Counted from the stretch's first letter, positions 11,204 through 19,205 are shown. The stretch: DNA of 44,173 nt from Oscillospiraceae bacterium (GCA_017412585.1 JAFPXK010000018.1:1-44173), one strand, 5' to 3'. The notes: a model not told the origin generated them from the letters alone. Program-made: numbers and translations.

Positions 11204-12589
11204 ATGTTTGACCGCGAGGAACACATGGAGGAATATCTGGAGAAAATCGAGGAGCTGCTGCGAAGTAAACAGTATGCCCAGCTGCGGGACCTGCTGCTGC
11301 CCATGGAGCCGGCGGACATCGCCGCCATATTGGAGGCGGGCCCCCAGGAGCAGATGCCCCTGCTGTACCGGCTGCTGCCCAAGGAGCTGGCGGCGGAGGT
11401 GTTCGTGGAGCTGGAGAGCGACTCCCAGGAGCTGCTGATCAACGGCTTCTCCAATACGGAGCTGAAGGAAGTGCTGGACGAGCTGTACCTGGACGACGCC
11501 GCCGACATCGTGGAGGAGATGCCCGCCAACGTGGTCATCCGTATTCTGGACAAGGCCACGCCGGAGATGCGCAAATCCATCAACGAAATTCTCAAATACC
11601 CGGAGGACTCGGCAGGCTCCATTATGACCATGGAGTTTTTGTCGCTGAAAAAGGACATGACGGTGGCCGACGCCTTCAAGCGCATCCGGCGCATCGGCGG
11701 CGACATGGAGACCATCAACATTCTCTACGTCACCGACCCCCGGCGGAAGCTGCTGGGCGTGCTGTCGGTGCGGGACTTGCTGCTGGCGGACGAGGACGAC
11801 CTGATTGAGGACATCATGGACCCCAACGTGGTGGCCGCCTCCACCATCGACGACAAGGAAGACGTGGCCCAGGCCATGAGCAAATACGACTATCTGGCCA
11901 TGCCGGTGGTGGACCAGGAAAACCGGCTGGTGGGCATCGTCACCGTGGACGACGCCATGGACGTTATGGAAGAAGAGGCCACCGAGGATATCGAGAAGAT
12001 GGCCGCTATCACCCCTACCGACAAGCCCTATCTCAAAACCTCCGTGTTCGACACGTTCCGGGCCCGCATCCCCTGGCTGCTGCTGCTGATGGTGTCCGCC
12101 ACGTTTACGGGGCTGATCATCACCAGCTTTGAGGCCTCTCTGGCGGTGGTGCCGGTGCTGACGGCCTACATCCCCATGCTGATGGACACCGGCGGCAACT
12201 GCGGCTCCCAGGCCAGCGTCACCGTCATCCGCGCATTGAGCCTGGACGAGGTGGACTTCTCCGACATGCTGCAGGTCATCTGGAAGGAGATCCGGGTGGC
12301 GGTGCTGTGCGGCGTGGTGCTGGCGGCGGCCAACTTCGGCAAGATGATGCTCATTGACCGGATGCTGCTGGGCAACACGGCCCTGTCGCCGGTGGTGGCG
12401 GGGGTGGTGTGCGCCACGCTGGTGTGCGCCGTGGCGGTGGCCAAATTCGTGGGCTGCACGCTGCCGCTGCTGGCCAAAAAAATCGGCCTGGACCCGGCGG
12501 TGATGGCCTCGCCGTTTATCACCACCATCGTGGACGCCCTGTCGCTGCTGATCTATTTCCAGTTCGCCACACACATTTTAGGGCTGTAA
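11204..12589 (+). CDS. mgtE: MgtE family magnesium transporter
   Basis: A 461-residue MgtE Mg2+ channel. Domain order is the N-terminal superhelical MgtE_N domain (about residues 10-130, leucine-rich with ADIAAILE and LPKELAAEVFVEL), two CBS domains (about 135-255, including VVDQENRLVGIVTVDDAMDV) and a five-helix pore domain (about 285-461) containing PMLMDTGGNCGSQASVT and ending in SLLIYFQFATHILGL. The cytosolic domains sense Mg2+ and gate the pore. The ATG at 11204 follows AGGAAAGGGGG just after the riboswitch terminator; a longer frame to 11072 would run through the riboswitch and is rejected. Expression is set by the M-box upstream, and a strong terminator follows. Confidence 0.96.
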   Translation: MFDREEHMEEYLEKIEELLRSKQYAQLRDLLLPMEPADIAAILEAGPQEQMPLLYRLLPKELAAEVFVELESDSQELLINGFSNTELKEVLDELYLDDAADIVEEMPANVVIRILDKATPEMRKSINEILKYPEDSAGSIMTMEFLSLKKDMTVADAFKRIRRIGGDMETINILYVTDPRRKLLGVLSVRDLLLADEDDLIEDIMDPNVVAASTIDDKEDVAQAMSKYDYLAMPVVDQENRLVGIVTVDDAMDVMEEEATEDIEKMAAITPTDKPYLKTSVFDTFRARIPWLLLLMVSATFTGLIITSFEASLAVVPVLTAYIPMLMDTGGNCGSQASVTVIRALSLDEVDFSDMLQVIWKEIRVAVLCGVVLAAANFGKMMLIDRMLLGNTALSPVVAGVVCATLVCAVAVAKFVGCTLPLLAKKIGLDPAVMASPFITTIVDALSLLIYFQFATHILGL

Positions 12590-12629
12590 AATTTGATAAT
12601 TCTGAATGATTTTTCATCACGGAGCCATA

Positions 12630-12663
12630 ATAGAGTCAGGCATTTGCCTGGCTCTATTTTTTT
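12630..12663 (+). terminator. Intrinsic terminator after mgtE
   Basis: ATAGAGTCAGGC (12630-12641) pairs with GCCTGGCTCTAT (12646-12657), 12 bp including one G-T pair, followed by seven T. It separates mgtE from the next small gene. Confidence 0.92.
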
Positions 12664-12691
12664 ACACTTTTTGATTACGGAGGAAACGGAA

Positions 12692-12886
12692 ATGGACAAC
12701 ATCTGCACCAACGAGGGCAAGTCCTGCACCCCCAACAGCGCCATCAGCTGCACCGTCACCAACTGCGCCCACCATTGCAAGGACGTGAACTACTGCGGCC
12801 TCAACGCCATTGAGGTGGGCACCCATGAGGCCAACCCCACCGAGGACCAGTGCACCGACTGCCGCAGCTATCGCAAGTATCACTGA
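12692..12886 (+). CDS. DUF1540 small cysteine-rich protein
   Basis: A 64-residue protein with the DUF1540 pattern: ISCTVTNCAHHCKDVNYCGL followed by a conserved C-terminal CTDCRSY. Seven Cys and two adjacent His in a short chain suggest metal binding, but no function is established for the family, which is widespread in spore-forming Clostridia. The ATG at 12692 is preceded by CGGAGG. It starts 29 bp downstream of the mgtE terminator, so it needs its own promoter or read-through; no clear promoter was found in the short gap. A GCCGCCC-caat-GGGCGGC hairpin follows the stop codon. Confidence 0.85.
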   Translation: MDNICTNEGKSCTPNSAISCTVTNCAHHCKDVNYCGLNAIEVGTHEANPTEDQCTDCRSYRKYH

Positions 12887-12939
12887 AAAAAGCCGCCCCA
12901 ATGGGCGGCGTACTTATCTTGCGAAAAGGGGGCGGCGAA

Positions 12940-13293
12940 ATGGGTGACAAGGTGAAGCTGGCGGTGACAGGGGCGCTGGCAGGGGCGGTGAACGGCTGCT
13001 TCGGCGGAGGCGGCGGCATGGTGATGGCCCCGCTGCTGCGGGTATGGTGCCGCCGGGAGACGAAACGGGCCCTGGCCACCTGCGTGGCGGCCATACTGCC
13101 GCTGTGCGCGGTGTCGGCGGCGGTGTACGCCCTGGAGGGGAACTTCCCCTGGCGAGAGGCGCTGCCCTACGTGGTCGGCGGGGCCCTGGGCGGCGCCGTA
13201 GGGGGCAGGCTGTTCCCGGCGGTGGCGGCCAAGTGGCTGAAGGGGCTGTTTGCCGCGTTTTTGCTGTACGGCGCGTGGCGGTATCTGCGATGA
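12940..13293 (+). CDS. TauE/SafE-type membrane protein, half-size subunit 1
   Basis: A 117-residue protein with about four helices and a glycine-rich first helix (AVNGCFGGGGGMVMAPLL) that matches the repeat signature of the TauE/SafE (sulfite/organosulfonate exporter) family. Normal family members are about 250 residues with two such repeats in one chain; this protein has only one. The start at 12940 has AAAGGGGG upstream; an in-frame ATG at 12901 is possible but lacks a site. Its stop overlaps the start of the second half-size gene as ATGA (13290-13293), so the two are translationally coupled and likely form a heterodimer. The substrate is unknown. Confidence 0.82.
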   Translation: MGDKVKLAVTGALAGAVNGCFGGGGGMVMAPLLRVWCRRETKRALATCVAAILPLCAVSAAVYALEGNFPWREALPYVVGGALGGAVGGRLFPAVAAKWLKGLFAAFLLYGAWRYLR

Positions 13294-13649
13294 AGGAGTG
13301 GCTGATCCCCCTGGCGGCGGGGCTTGGGGCCGGCATTCTCTCCGCCTGGGGCGTGGGCGGCGGCACGCTGCTGCTGCTGGTGATGACGCTGGTGCTGGGG
13401 GTGCCGCCGGAGGAGGCCCGGTGCATCAACCTGCTGTACTTCCTGCCCACGGCGGCAGCGGGGGTGTGGCAGCACCGGAAGAACGGGCTTTTGGACGCCG
13501 GCGCCCTCCGCCTCACCGTGCCCTGGGGCAGTGCCTTTGCCGCCTTGGGGGCGGTGGCGGCGGCCCTGGTGGACACGGAGTCATTGCGGCGGCCCTTCGG
13601 GGTATTTTTGCTGCTGTGCGCGGCGGTGACGGTGTGGAAACGGGAATAG
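13290..13649 (+). CDS. TauE/SafE-type membrane protein, half-size subunit 2
   Basis: A 119-residue partner of the preceding gene. The first helix again has the family glycine motif (LSAWGVGGGTLLLLVM), followed by GVPPEEARCINLLYFLPTAA and two further helices. It starts inside the stop codon of the preceding gene (ATGA). Together the two chains equal one full TauE/SafE transporter split between its two repeats. The split is clean, each with its own start and hydrophobic N-terminus, so it is not a frameshifted pseudogene. A strong bidirectional terminator follows 5 bp after the stop. Confidence 0.82.
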   Translation: MKEWLIPLAAGLGAGILSAWGVGGGTLLLLVMTLVLGVPPEEARCINLLYFLPTAAAGVWQHRKNGLLDAGALRLTVPWGSAFAALGAVAAALVDTESLRRPFGVFLLLCAAVTVWKRE

Positions 13650-13654
13650 ACACG

Positions 13655-13689
13655 AAAAGGGGGCGGAGCCGAGGCTCCGCCCCCTTTTT
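13655..13689. terminator. Bidirectional intrinsic terminator
   Basis: AAAAGGGGGCGGAGCC-ga-GGCTCCGCCCCCTTTT is a perfect 16-bp stem with A and T tracts on its flanks, serving the TauE/SafE pair on the plus strand and the htrA operon on the minus strand. Confidence 0.95.
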
Positions 13690-13690
13690 A

Positions 13691-13772
13691 ATGAATTGAC
13701 GGCAAGCCGTCATGAATTGCCGCTGGCGCGGCATGATTTGGCTGCGCCATGCATTGCGCTGCGCCGCAGCGC
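13691..13772. repeat. Tandem array of four ATGAATTG-headed stem-loops
   Basis: Four adjoining units each start ATGAATTG (or ATGATTTG, ATGCATTG) and end in a short hairpin: GACGGC-aa-GCCGTC (13691-13711), GCCGC-tgg-CGCGGC (13712-13732), GGC-tgc-GCC (13733-13748) and GCGCTGC-gcc-GCAGCGC (13749-13772). The 8-nt head is conserved while stem sequences differ. The array fills the space between convergent genes. Confidence 0.8.
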
Positions 13773-13774
13773 AT

Positions 13775-15115
13775 TTACCGTTGCGGGGTGAGGGTGATCT
13801 CCGTCTCGACGGTTTTGCCGTTTCGCAGGAGGACCACCGCCACGGTGTCGCCGCTGTGGCAGGTGCGGCGGACGGCCATCAGCTCATCGGTGGAGGTGAC
13901 GGGCTCACCCTTGACGGACAGGAGCCAGTCCCCTGCCTCCACCCCTGCCGACCAGGCGGGGCCGCCGGGGGTGACCTCCAGAATCTCCACGTGGCTGTCG
14001 CCCGCCTCGTCCCACTCGGTGATAACGGTGATGCCGAAGGTGGGCTTGCCGCTGTACGCGCCGGTAGAGAGAATCTCATTGATGACGTAGCAGGCGTCGG
14101 ACATGGGCAGGGCAAAGCCCAGGCCCTCCACGGTGGCCTCGTCACGGCGGTGGCCGGAGTTGCTCATTTTCAGCGTGTTGATGCCGATGACCTGGCCGCT
14201 GTCGTTGATGAGGGGGCCGCCGGAGTTGCCGTTATTCAGGGCGGCGGTGGTCTGCAGCACGTTGACGCTGCGGCCGTCGCTGGTGATGGTGCGGTTGATG
14301 GCGGAGAGGATGCCCTCGGTCATGGTGCCCATCAGTTCCACCCCCAGGGGGTTGCCGATGGCGTAGACCTGATCGCCCACCAGGCACATATCGCTGTTGC
14401 CCAGCTCGGCGGCGGGGAGATCCTCGGCGTCCATCATCTTCAGCACGGCGATGTCCTCCTCGGCGTCGGCGCCCACCAGCCTGGCCTCGTACATACGGCC
14501 CATATAGGTGGCCACAAAGCAGGCCTCCCCCTGGGCGATGACGTGGGCATTGGTGACCACGTAGCCGTCGGAGGACAGGATGATGCCGGTGCCCACAAAG
14601 GACTCCTGGCCGGCGGTGGCTACCACCACCACGGTGGAGGGGGCCGCCTTGGCGTACACCTCCTGGGCGGTAAGGGCTTCGCCGGGGGCGGAGGACAATG
14701 TCACCATATCCGCCGTGCCCCGGGGGTCATAGGTGGGGATGGCGCTGTTCTCGCCGCCGAACATGGAGGTGATGGAGCTGGGGCTGCCCTCCTCCGTGGA
14801 GGGCAGGTCGGCGTCGGCAGCGGGGGCGGGGGTGTTGGCCCGGACCAGGCCGACGACGCCGGCGGCGATGCCGGTGAGCAGCACCAGCACGGCGCAGGCG
14901 GTGATGACCCACACCGGCTTGATGCGCCGCTTTTTGGCGGCCTTGCCGGGGGCAATGCCCCCCGGCAGGGGCTTATCCTGCACGTAATAGCTGACCACTT
15001 CCTCCGCCGCAGGGGCGGGGCGGGTATACCACTCCACCACCTCCTGGGCTGCCGGGGCGGCGGTGAGACCGGAGGGGGCCTCAACGGTGTTCTTCTCTCT
15101 GTTTTCTTCCTGCAT
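13775..15115 (-). CDS. HtrA/DegP-like membrane-anchored serine protease with PDZ domain
   Basis: A 446-residue S1C protease. It has a cytoplasmic N-terminal tail of about 65 residues, one transmembrane helix (about 67-90), an extracytoplasmic trypsin-like domain and a C-terminal PDZ domain (about 345-440, with TPGGPAWSAGVEAGDWLLSV). The catalytic triad is intact: His191 (TNAHV), Asp221 (EEDIAVLK) and Ser298 (NNGNSGGPL). Such proteases degrade misfolded envelope proteins. The ATG at 15115 follows AGAGGAAG and overlaps the histidine kinase gene by 35 bp, placing protease, kinase and regulator in one operon and suggesting an envelope-stress circuit. The N-terminal tail is rich in Ala, Pro and Glu and is of unknown role. 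Confidence 0.93.
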   Translation of the reverse strand: MQEENREKNTVEAPSGLTAAPAAQEVVEWYTRPAPAAEEVVSYYVQDKPLPGGIAPGKAAKKRRIKPVWVITACAVLVLLTGIAAGVVGLVRANTPAPAADADLPSTEEGSPSSITSMFGGENSAIPTYDPRGTADMVTLSSAPGEALTAQEVYAKAAPSTVVVVATAGQESFVGTGIILSSDGYVVTNAHVIAQGEACFVATYMGRMYEARLVGADAEEDIAVLKMMDAEDLPAAELGNSDMCLVGDQVYAIGNPLGVELMGTMTEGILSAINRTITSDGRSVNVLQTTAALNNGNSGGPLINDSGQVIGINTLKMSNSGHRRDEATVEGLGFALPMSDACYVINEILSTGAYSGKPTFGITVITEWDEAGDSHVEILEVTPGGPAWSAGVEAGDWLLSVKGEPVTSTDELMAVRRTCHSGDTVAVVLLRNGKTVETEITLTPQR

Positions 15116-16583
15116 GGGTGGCTTCCTCTTCTTTATGATGGGCGCTCTGGGTGAGCTGCATGGTGAACACGAAGGAGGTGACGCCGTTTTCGCTGGTGAC
15201 GGTGATCTTCTCCTTGTGCTGGTTCAAAATGGTCTTGACTACGTAAAGGCCCAGGCCGTAGCCGTCCTTGTCCTCGCTGCGGGATTTATCCGACTTGTGA
15301 AACCGCTCGAACAGCAGCGGAATCTCCTGGGCGTCGATGGTGGCGCCGCGGTTGCGGACGGTGACCAGGGCCTTTTCCCCGGCGGTGCGGACGCCTAAAT
15401 ACAGCGCCGTGCCGGGGGTGGCAAACTTGGCGGCGTTCTCCACCAGGTTATAGATCACCTGGGTGATGAGATCGTTGTCGCCCTGGACCATGACGGGCTC
15501 GTCGGGAATGTCGGCCTCCACGTCCAGGTGGCGGTCGATGATGCGCTGCTCCATGGACAAAAGGGCCAGGCGCATGCTCTCGCACAGGTCGAAGTCCTTT
15601 TTCTTCATCTCCTTGCTCTGAATCTGGGAGATGTCCAGCATACGGCGGACCAGGCGGCTGAGGCGGCGGCTCTCGTCGGAGATGATCTGCAGATACTGCC
15701 GCTCCTTCTCCGGGGGGATGGTGCCGTCCAGGATGCCGTCGGTATAGCCGGCGATGGTGGTCATGGGGGTTTTCAGCTCGTGGCTGACGTTGGCAATGAA
15801 GTCCCGCCGCTGGCGCTCCGTCTCCTGGAGGGAGTCGGCCATGGCGTTGAAGGAGCTGGCAAGCTCGGCAAGCTCGGCGCTGCTCTCCACGTTGGACATA
15901 CGGACGTCAAAGTTGCCGTCGGCATAGGCCCGGGTGGCCTCCACCATCTCGGTGATGGGCTGGATCTGGCGCATGGCGGTGACGGAGCTGGCCAGAAACG
16001 CCACCAGCAGAATGGTGATGGACGTGACGAAGAAGAGGCCGATGAAGGCACGCCACATCTCCAGCAGGGCGGCGGCGTCCATCACCGCCAGCACCATGCC
16101 GATGGGCACCTCCCCCGCCTCGATGGGCACGCCCACCACGTATTGCTTGGCCTCGTAGATGCCCAGGGTGCCCCGGCCCTCATAGCGCATATCGCCGGAC
16201 AGGGTTTGCTGCACCACAGTCTCCGGCACCTTCAGCGACTTGCCCACCAGACTTTCGTCCGTAGTGAGCACCACGCCGCCCTGGGTGTTGCAGATGAGGA
16301 AGTCCACGTCCGTCATCCGGGAGGCCACCACCGCCAGCTTGCGCAGGGCCTCGTCCTGGTCGGCGGACTGGTCGATGCCGGCGGCGAAATAGTCCAGCGA
16401 CATCTGGGCGATCAGCTCCGCCCGGGAGCGCATTTCGCTGCGGCGCTCGGACACGTTGATGCTGAAGCTCAGGGCGAAGAAGGACACGCCCAGCAGCACC
16501 ATGGTCAGCAGCACCATGCCCGCCGTCAGGGCGAACTGGCGCCAGTAGAGGCTGTTGAAGGTTTTACGGATTCGCTCTTTCAT
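15081..16583 (-). CDS. Sensor histidine kinase (HAMP, HisKA, HATPase_c)
   Basis: A 500-residue transmembrane histidine kinase. Helix 1 is about residues 17-40, a 140-residue extracytoplasmic sensor (Cache/PAS-like length) follows, helix 2 is about 180-201, then a HAMP linker, a HisKA domain with phospho-acceptor His268 (ANVSHELKTPMTT), and an ATPase domain with the N box NLVENAAKFATP and G box DGYGLGLYVVKTIL. It is encoded 5 bp after the response regulator stop and overlaps htrA at its 3' end. The signal is not predictable; the htrA link suggests cell-envelope status. Confidence 0.95.
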   Translation of the reverse strand: MKERIRKTFNSLYWRQFALTAGMVLLTMVLLGVSFFALSFSINVSERRSEMRSRAELIAQMSLDYFAAGIDQSADQDEALRKLAVVASRMTDVDFLICNTQGGVVLTTDESLVGKSLKVPETVVQQTLSGDMRYEGRGTLGIYEAKQYVVGVPIEAGEVPIGMVLAVMDAAALLEMWRAFIGLFFVTSITILLVAFLASSVTAMRQIQPITEMVEATRAYADGNFDVRMSNVESSAELAELASSFNAMADSLQETERQRRDFIANVSHELKTPMTTIAGYTDGILDGTIPPEKERQYLQIISDESRRLSRLVRRMLDISQIQSKEMKKKDFDLCESMRLALLSMEQRIIDRHLDVEADIPDEPVMVQGDNDLITQVIYNLVENAAKFATPGTALYLGVRTAGEKALVTVRNRGATIDAQEIPLLFERFHKSDKSRSEDKDGYGLGLYVVKTILNQHKEKITVTSENGVTSFVFTMQLTQSAHHKEEEATHAGRKQREEHR

Positions 16584-16588
16584 GGCCG

Positions 16589-17272
16589 TTACTGCCTGAC
16601 CTCGAACTTATAGCCCACGCCCCAGACGGTTTTCAGCGCCCACTGGTCGGACACGTTCTCCACCTTTTCCCGCAGGCGCTTGATGTGGACGTCCACGGTG
16701 CGGCTGTCGCCGAAATAGTCGAAGCCCCAGACCTCGTCCAGCAGCTGGTTGCGGGTGTAGACCCGGTTGGGGGTGGCGGCCAGGTGATACAAAAGCTCCA
16801 ATTCTTTGGGGGGCGTGTCCACCTTTTTGCCGTCCACCAGCAGCTCATAGCTGTCCAGGTTGATCTCCAGCTTGTCGAAGGTCAGCTTCTTGCTGGTGTC
16901 GTTGGGGATCTCGCTGCGGCGCAGCACGGCGTTGATGCGGGCCATCAGCTCCTTCATCTCAAAGGGCTTCACCAGGTAGTCGTCGGCGCCCCGCTCCAGG
17001 CCGGTGATGCGGTCGTCCACATCGGACTTGGCGGTGAGCATGATGATGGGGGTCTTGGCCTTGCTGCGGATATGGTCGCACACGGCCCAGCCGTCCATGA
17101 CGGGCAGCATGATGTCCAGCAGCACCATGTCCGGGGCCTGGGCGTCATACTCCTCCACGGCCTTGCCGCCGTCGTAGGCCAGGCGGACCTCAAAGCCCTC
17201 TTTTTCCAGATACATGCGGAGCAGCTCGGAGATGTTCCGATCGTCCTCCACCACAAGGATATTGCGTGCCAT
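16589..17272 (-). CDS. OmpR/PhoB-family response regulator
   Basis: A 227-residue regulator with a receiver domain (phospho-acceptor Asp53 in VLLDIMLPVMDG, acidic pair VVEDD near the N-terminus, conserved Lys in YLVKPFE) and a C-terminal winged helix (ELELLYHLAATPNRVYTRNQ, then DVHIKRLREKV). It is first in the operon with the kinase and htrA, so it probably autoregulates and controls the protease. GGGAGG precedes the ATG. Length and motifs are standard for the family. Confidence 0.96.
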   Translation of the reverse strand: MARNILVVEDDRNISELLRMYLEKEGFEVRLAYDGGKAVEEYDAQAPDMVLLDIMLPVMDGWAVCDHIRSKAKTPIIMLTAKSDVDDRITGLERGADDYLVKPFEMKELMARINAVLRRSEIPNDTSKKLTFDKLEINLDSYELLVDGKKVDTPPKELELLYHLAATPNRVYTRNQLLDEVWGFDYFGDSRTVDVHIKRLREKVENVSDQWALKTVWGVGYKFEVRQ

Positions 17273-17385
17273 AAGCGATTTACCTCCCTGTCACGCGGAA
17301 AATCCGGTATGATTTATCTATTTATTATACCGGATGGCGGCGGCGTTTCCTGAATAATTTGTAAATTCGCCGTACTCGACAGGGC

Positions 17386-17414
17386 ATTATAGCACAGTTT
17401 TATGAATTTGTATA
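17386..17414 (-). promoter_or_regulatory. Candidate promoter of the regulator-kinase-htrA operon
   Basis: A minus-strand TATACA (17409-17414) and perfect TATAAT (17386-17391) with 17 bp spacing overlap the end of the SpoIID-like gene. A second perfect TATAAT lies at 17324-17329 but lacks a recognisable -35 box; it may be an activated or alternative promoter. Confidence 0.5.
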
Positions 17415-18416
17415 CCCTCCCAGGGTGACGCCGGTGTAGTACCACTGCAAAATCTCCTGCCAGGTCTTGCCCTGGCGGGCCAGCTCGTTGGCGCCGTACT
17501 GGCTCATGCCCACGCCGTGGCCGTAGCCGGTGACACGGAAGGTGACGCCCTCCCCTTCTCTCACCACGGTGAAGGCGGTGGAGCGCAGGCCGTAGAGCCG
17601 CCGCATCTCCGCCCCGGACACGGTGACGCCGCCCACCGTGAGGGATGCCACCCGGCCGGAAACGTCCGCCACAGGGCTGCCCAGCCAGTCGCCGGAGAAA
17701 TCCGCCTCCGGGTGGGCGGCGGCGAAGGTGGCCTGAAAGTCGGCCTCAGGCACGGTTTTGACGCTGTAATAGTTGGGCACGGTGTCCGCCCCCTCGGGGC
17801 TCTCCACGCTGACCAGGTAGGGCAGGTCCGCCGCCCACACGTCGGCACAGCGGGCGGTGGCCCCGCCGGAGGAGGAGTGGAACACCGCCATGATGGGCTG
17901 ACCGTCATAGAGGGCCACCACGCCGTCGGTGGCGGCCACGGCGTCCTTGACCCGCTGGGCCAGGGCCTCATACTGGTCGCCCCATTTTTCTTTGGCCTCC
18001 GCCTGGCTCAGATAGGCGCTGCAGCAGCCGGGATCGTCGCACACGTCCGCCTGGGGGTGGCGGGGCTTGCCGCCGGACTGGATCTGATAGAGAATATAGG
18101 TGCGCTCCGCCACCGCCTGGGCCGACAGGGCCGCCTCCTCAAAGGCAGGCAGCATCTCCCCCTGCACCACGCAGGGCAGGTACTCCGCCATGGTCATGGT
18201 CTCCACGGCGTCGCCGATGAGCACCCGGAGAGAAATCTCCTCATCCCGGAGGCCCACAGCCACGGCCTCCTCCCCGGCGGCGGCAGGGGCGGCGGCGGTG
18301 ACCGCCGGGGCGGGCGGTGCCTCTTCCTCGGCAGGGGCGCTCTCCCCGGCGTGGAGCCAGGTGAGGGCAAAGAGAAGGGCCGTCAGCGCCAGGCCCACGG
18401 TAATGCTCTCTTTCAT
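17400..18416 (-). CDS. spoIID: SpoIID/LytB-domain peptidoglycan lytic transglycosylase
   Basis: A 338-residue SpoIID family protein with an N-terminal membrane helix (about residues 5-22), an Ala/Pro/Glu-rich linker to about 55, and the SpoIID domain. The glutamate in CVVQGEMLPAF (Glu87) corresponds to the catalytic Glu of Bacillus SpoIID (as I recall Glu88). A Cys cluster (DVCDDPGCC) matches the zinc-site region, and the C-terminus has GYGHGVGMSQYGA. SpoIID cleaves glycan strands around the engulfing forespore membrane. Paralogues also act outside sporulation, so the spoIID name is likely rather than certain. The ATG at 18416 follows GGAGGAAAGGATG. Confidence 0.85.
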   Translation of the reverse strand: MKESITVGLALTALLFALTWLHAGESAPAEEEAPPAPAVTAAAPAAAGEEAVAVGLRDEEISLRVLIGDAVETMTMAEYLPCVVQGEMLPAFEEAALSAQAVAERTYILYQIQSGGKPRHPQADVCDDPGCCSAYLSQAEAKEKWGDQYEALAQRVKDAVAATDGVVALYDGQPIMAVFHSSSGGATARCADVWAADLPYLVSVESPEGADTVPNYYSVKTVPEADFQATFAAAHPEADFSGDWLGSPVADVSGRVASLTVGGVTVSGAEMRRLYGLRSTAFTVVREGEGVTFRVTGYGHGVGMSQYGANELARQGKTWQEILQWYYTGVTLGGYTNS

Positions 18417-18612
18417 ATTCTGTCACATCCTTTCCTCCCCATTGTACGAAAGGGGGCGGGAGGAAAAGGACAAAGCCTGTCGGCGGCAGAAAGAATGTTT
18501 GCGCGGGATTTAATACATTTTTAATATTTTATTCCGAACTTTTGTAACATAAGGCGGGTATCTTAATACTTGCAAGAGACAAAACACTTTTTTCATCTAT
18601 CTTCCTACCATG

Positions 18613-18653
18613 AAAAGCCGAGGGCGTTCCGCCCCCGGCTTTATGGTTTTTTT
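18613..18653. terminator. Intrinsic terminator in the 18417-18699 spacer
   Basis: AAAGCCGAGGGCG-ttc-CGCCCCCGGCTTT is a 13-bp stem with one mismatch. The T tract is better on the plus side (GGTTTTTTT) than on the minus side (CTTTTC), although both flanking genes are minus-strand. It probably ends the AT-rich island transcript. The rest of this 283-bp spacer is AT-rich and holds no gene; the spoIID promoter must lie here but no convincing -35/-10 pair was found. Confidence 0.7.
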
Positions 18654-18699
18654 CGGTGGAAAACGGATCATGCGCTTTCTCGTTATTGTGTGACAGCTC

Positions 18700-19176
18700 C
18701 TAAAGCTCCAATTGTGAAGCTGCGCTTTTTACAAACACTTCCACAACTGGCTCAATCGTTTTCAACGCCCGACGTATCACTCTCTCAATATCCGATTGTG
18801 TCAGGTCATTTATCTCCAGGCACTTTACTCCAGGCAAGTAATATGTAACATCGTCAATTGTTGCTTCAATCACATATTCAAGCTCAACCAATTTCCCAAT
18901 GTATTTTTGAAACAGTTGTGCTGGCATTCTAAATAATTCCGGACAAACCGCCTTGCCCGCCATACACCCACGAATAATGCTGCTATACACCTTGATTCCA
19001 CTTCTCGCTCTTGCTGATGTGTATGGTTCCATAGCAAACTCTGGAATGACAACTTCACCTGTAGGCGTAGTAATGGTCCCAGGTATCCAGCCCTTTTCCA
19101 CCCAATTAATAACTGTCCTTTTATGCTTTTTGTACTTTTTTGCAAATTCTTCTACCGTCATTTGAGTACGCTCCAT
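18700..19176 (-). CDS. HTH-domain protein of unknown function
   Basis: A 158-residue protein with an N-terminal MerR/excisionase-like helix-turn-helix (TVEEFAKKYKKHKRTVINWV, about residues 7-26) and a conserved-looking IPGT...VIPEFAMEPYTSARAR segment. The C-terminal half has no recognised domain. It resembles short HTH proteins scattered in Clostridial accessory regions, but function is unknown. Base composition is clearly more AT-rich than the flanking genes. The start at 19176 has only a weak site; an internal ATG at 19161 with GGAG nine bases upstream is an alternative. A seven-codon open frame ends immediately before the 19176 ATG (TGAATG). It is probably co-transcribed with the zinc-ribbon/TPR gene 30 bp upstream. 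Confidence 0.7.
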   Translation of the reverse strand: MERTQMTVEEFAKKYKKHKRTVINWVEKGWIPGTITTPTGEVVIPEFAMEPYTSARARSGIKVYSSIIRGCMAGKAVCPELFRMPAQLFQKYIGKLVELEYVIEATIDDVTYYLPGVKCLEINDLTQSDIERVIRRALKTIEPVVEVFVKSAASQLEL

Positions 19177-19200
19177 TCACATTAGCAGTTTCTTTTGCAT
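19177..19200 (-). other. Seven-codon minigene (MQKKLLM) between two island genes
   Basis: The frame ATG...TGA at 19200-19177 encodes MQKKLLM. It has GGGAGTGAG, contributed by the end of the preceding gene, at correct spacing. Its TGA directly abuts the ATG of the HTH gene, so reinitiation could couple their translation. It may equally be chance. Confidence 0.3.
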
Positions 19201-19205
19201 TTTTC

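Noticed and set aside
12891..12908. GCCGCCC-caat-GGGCGGC hairpin after the DUF1540 gene as a terminator
   Set aside because: No T tract follows on the plus strand; the six-base A run gives a T tract only on the minus strand, where no gene ends.
13691..13772. CRISPR array
   Set aside because: Units of 16-24 bp with an 8-nt shared head and self-complementary bodies are not repeats plus unique spacers; no cas genes are in the window.
18439..18446. CGTACAAT upstream of the SpoIID-like gene as a SigE -10 box
   Set aside because: It resembles the SigE -10 sequence, but no KMATATT-like -35 box lies 13-15 bp upstream and it nearly touches the ribosome site.
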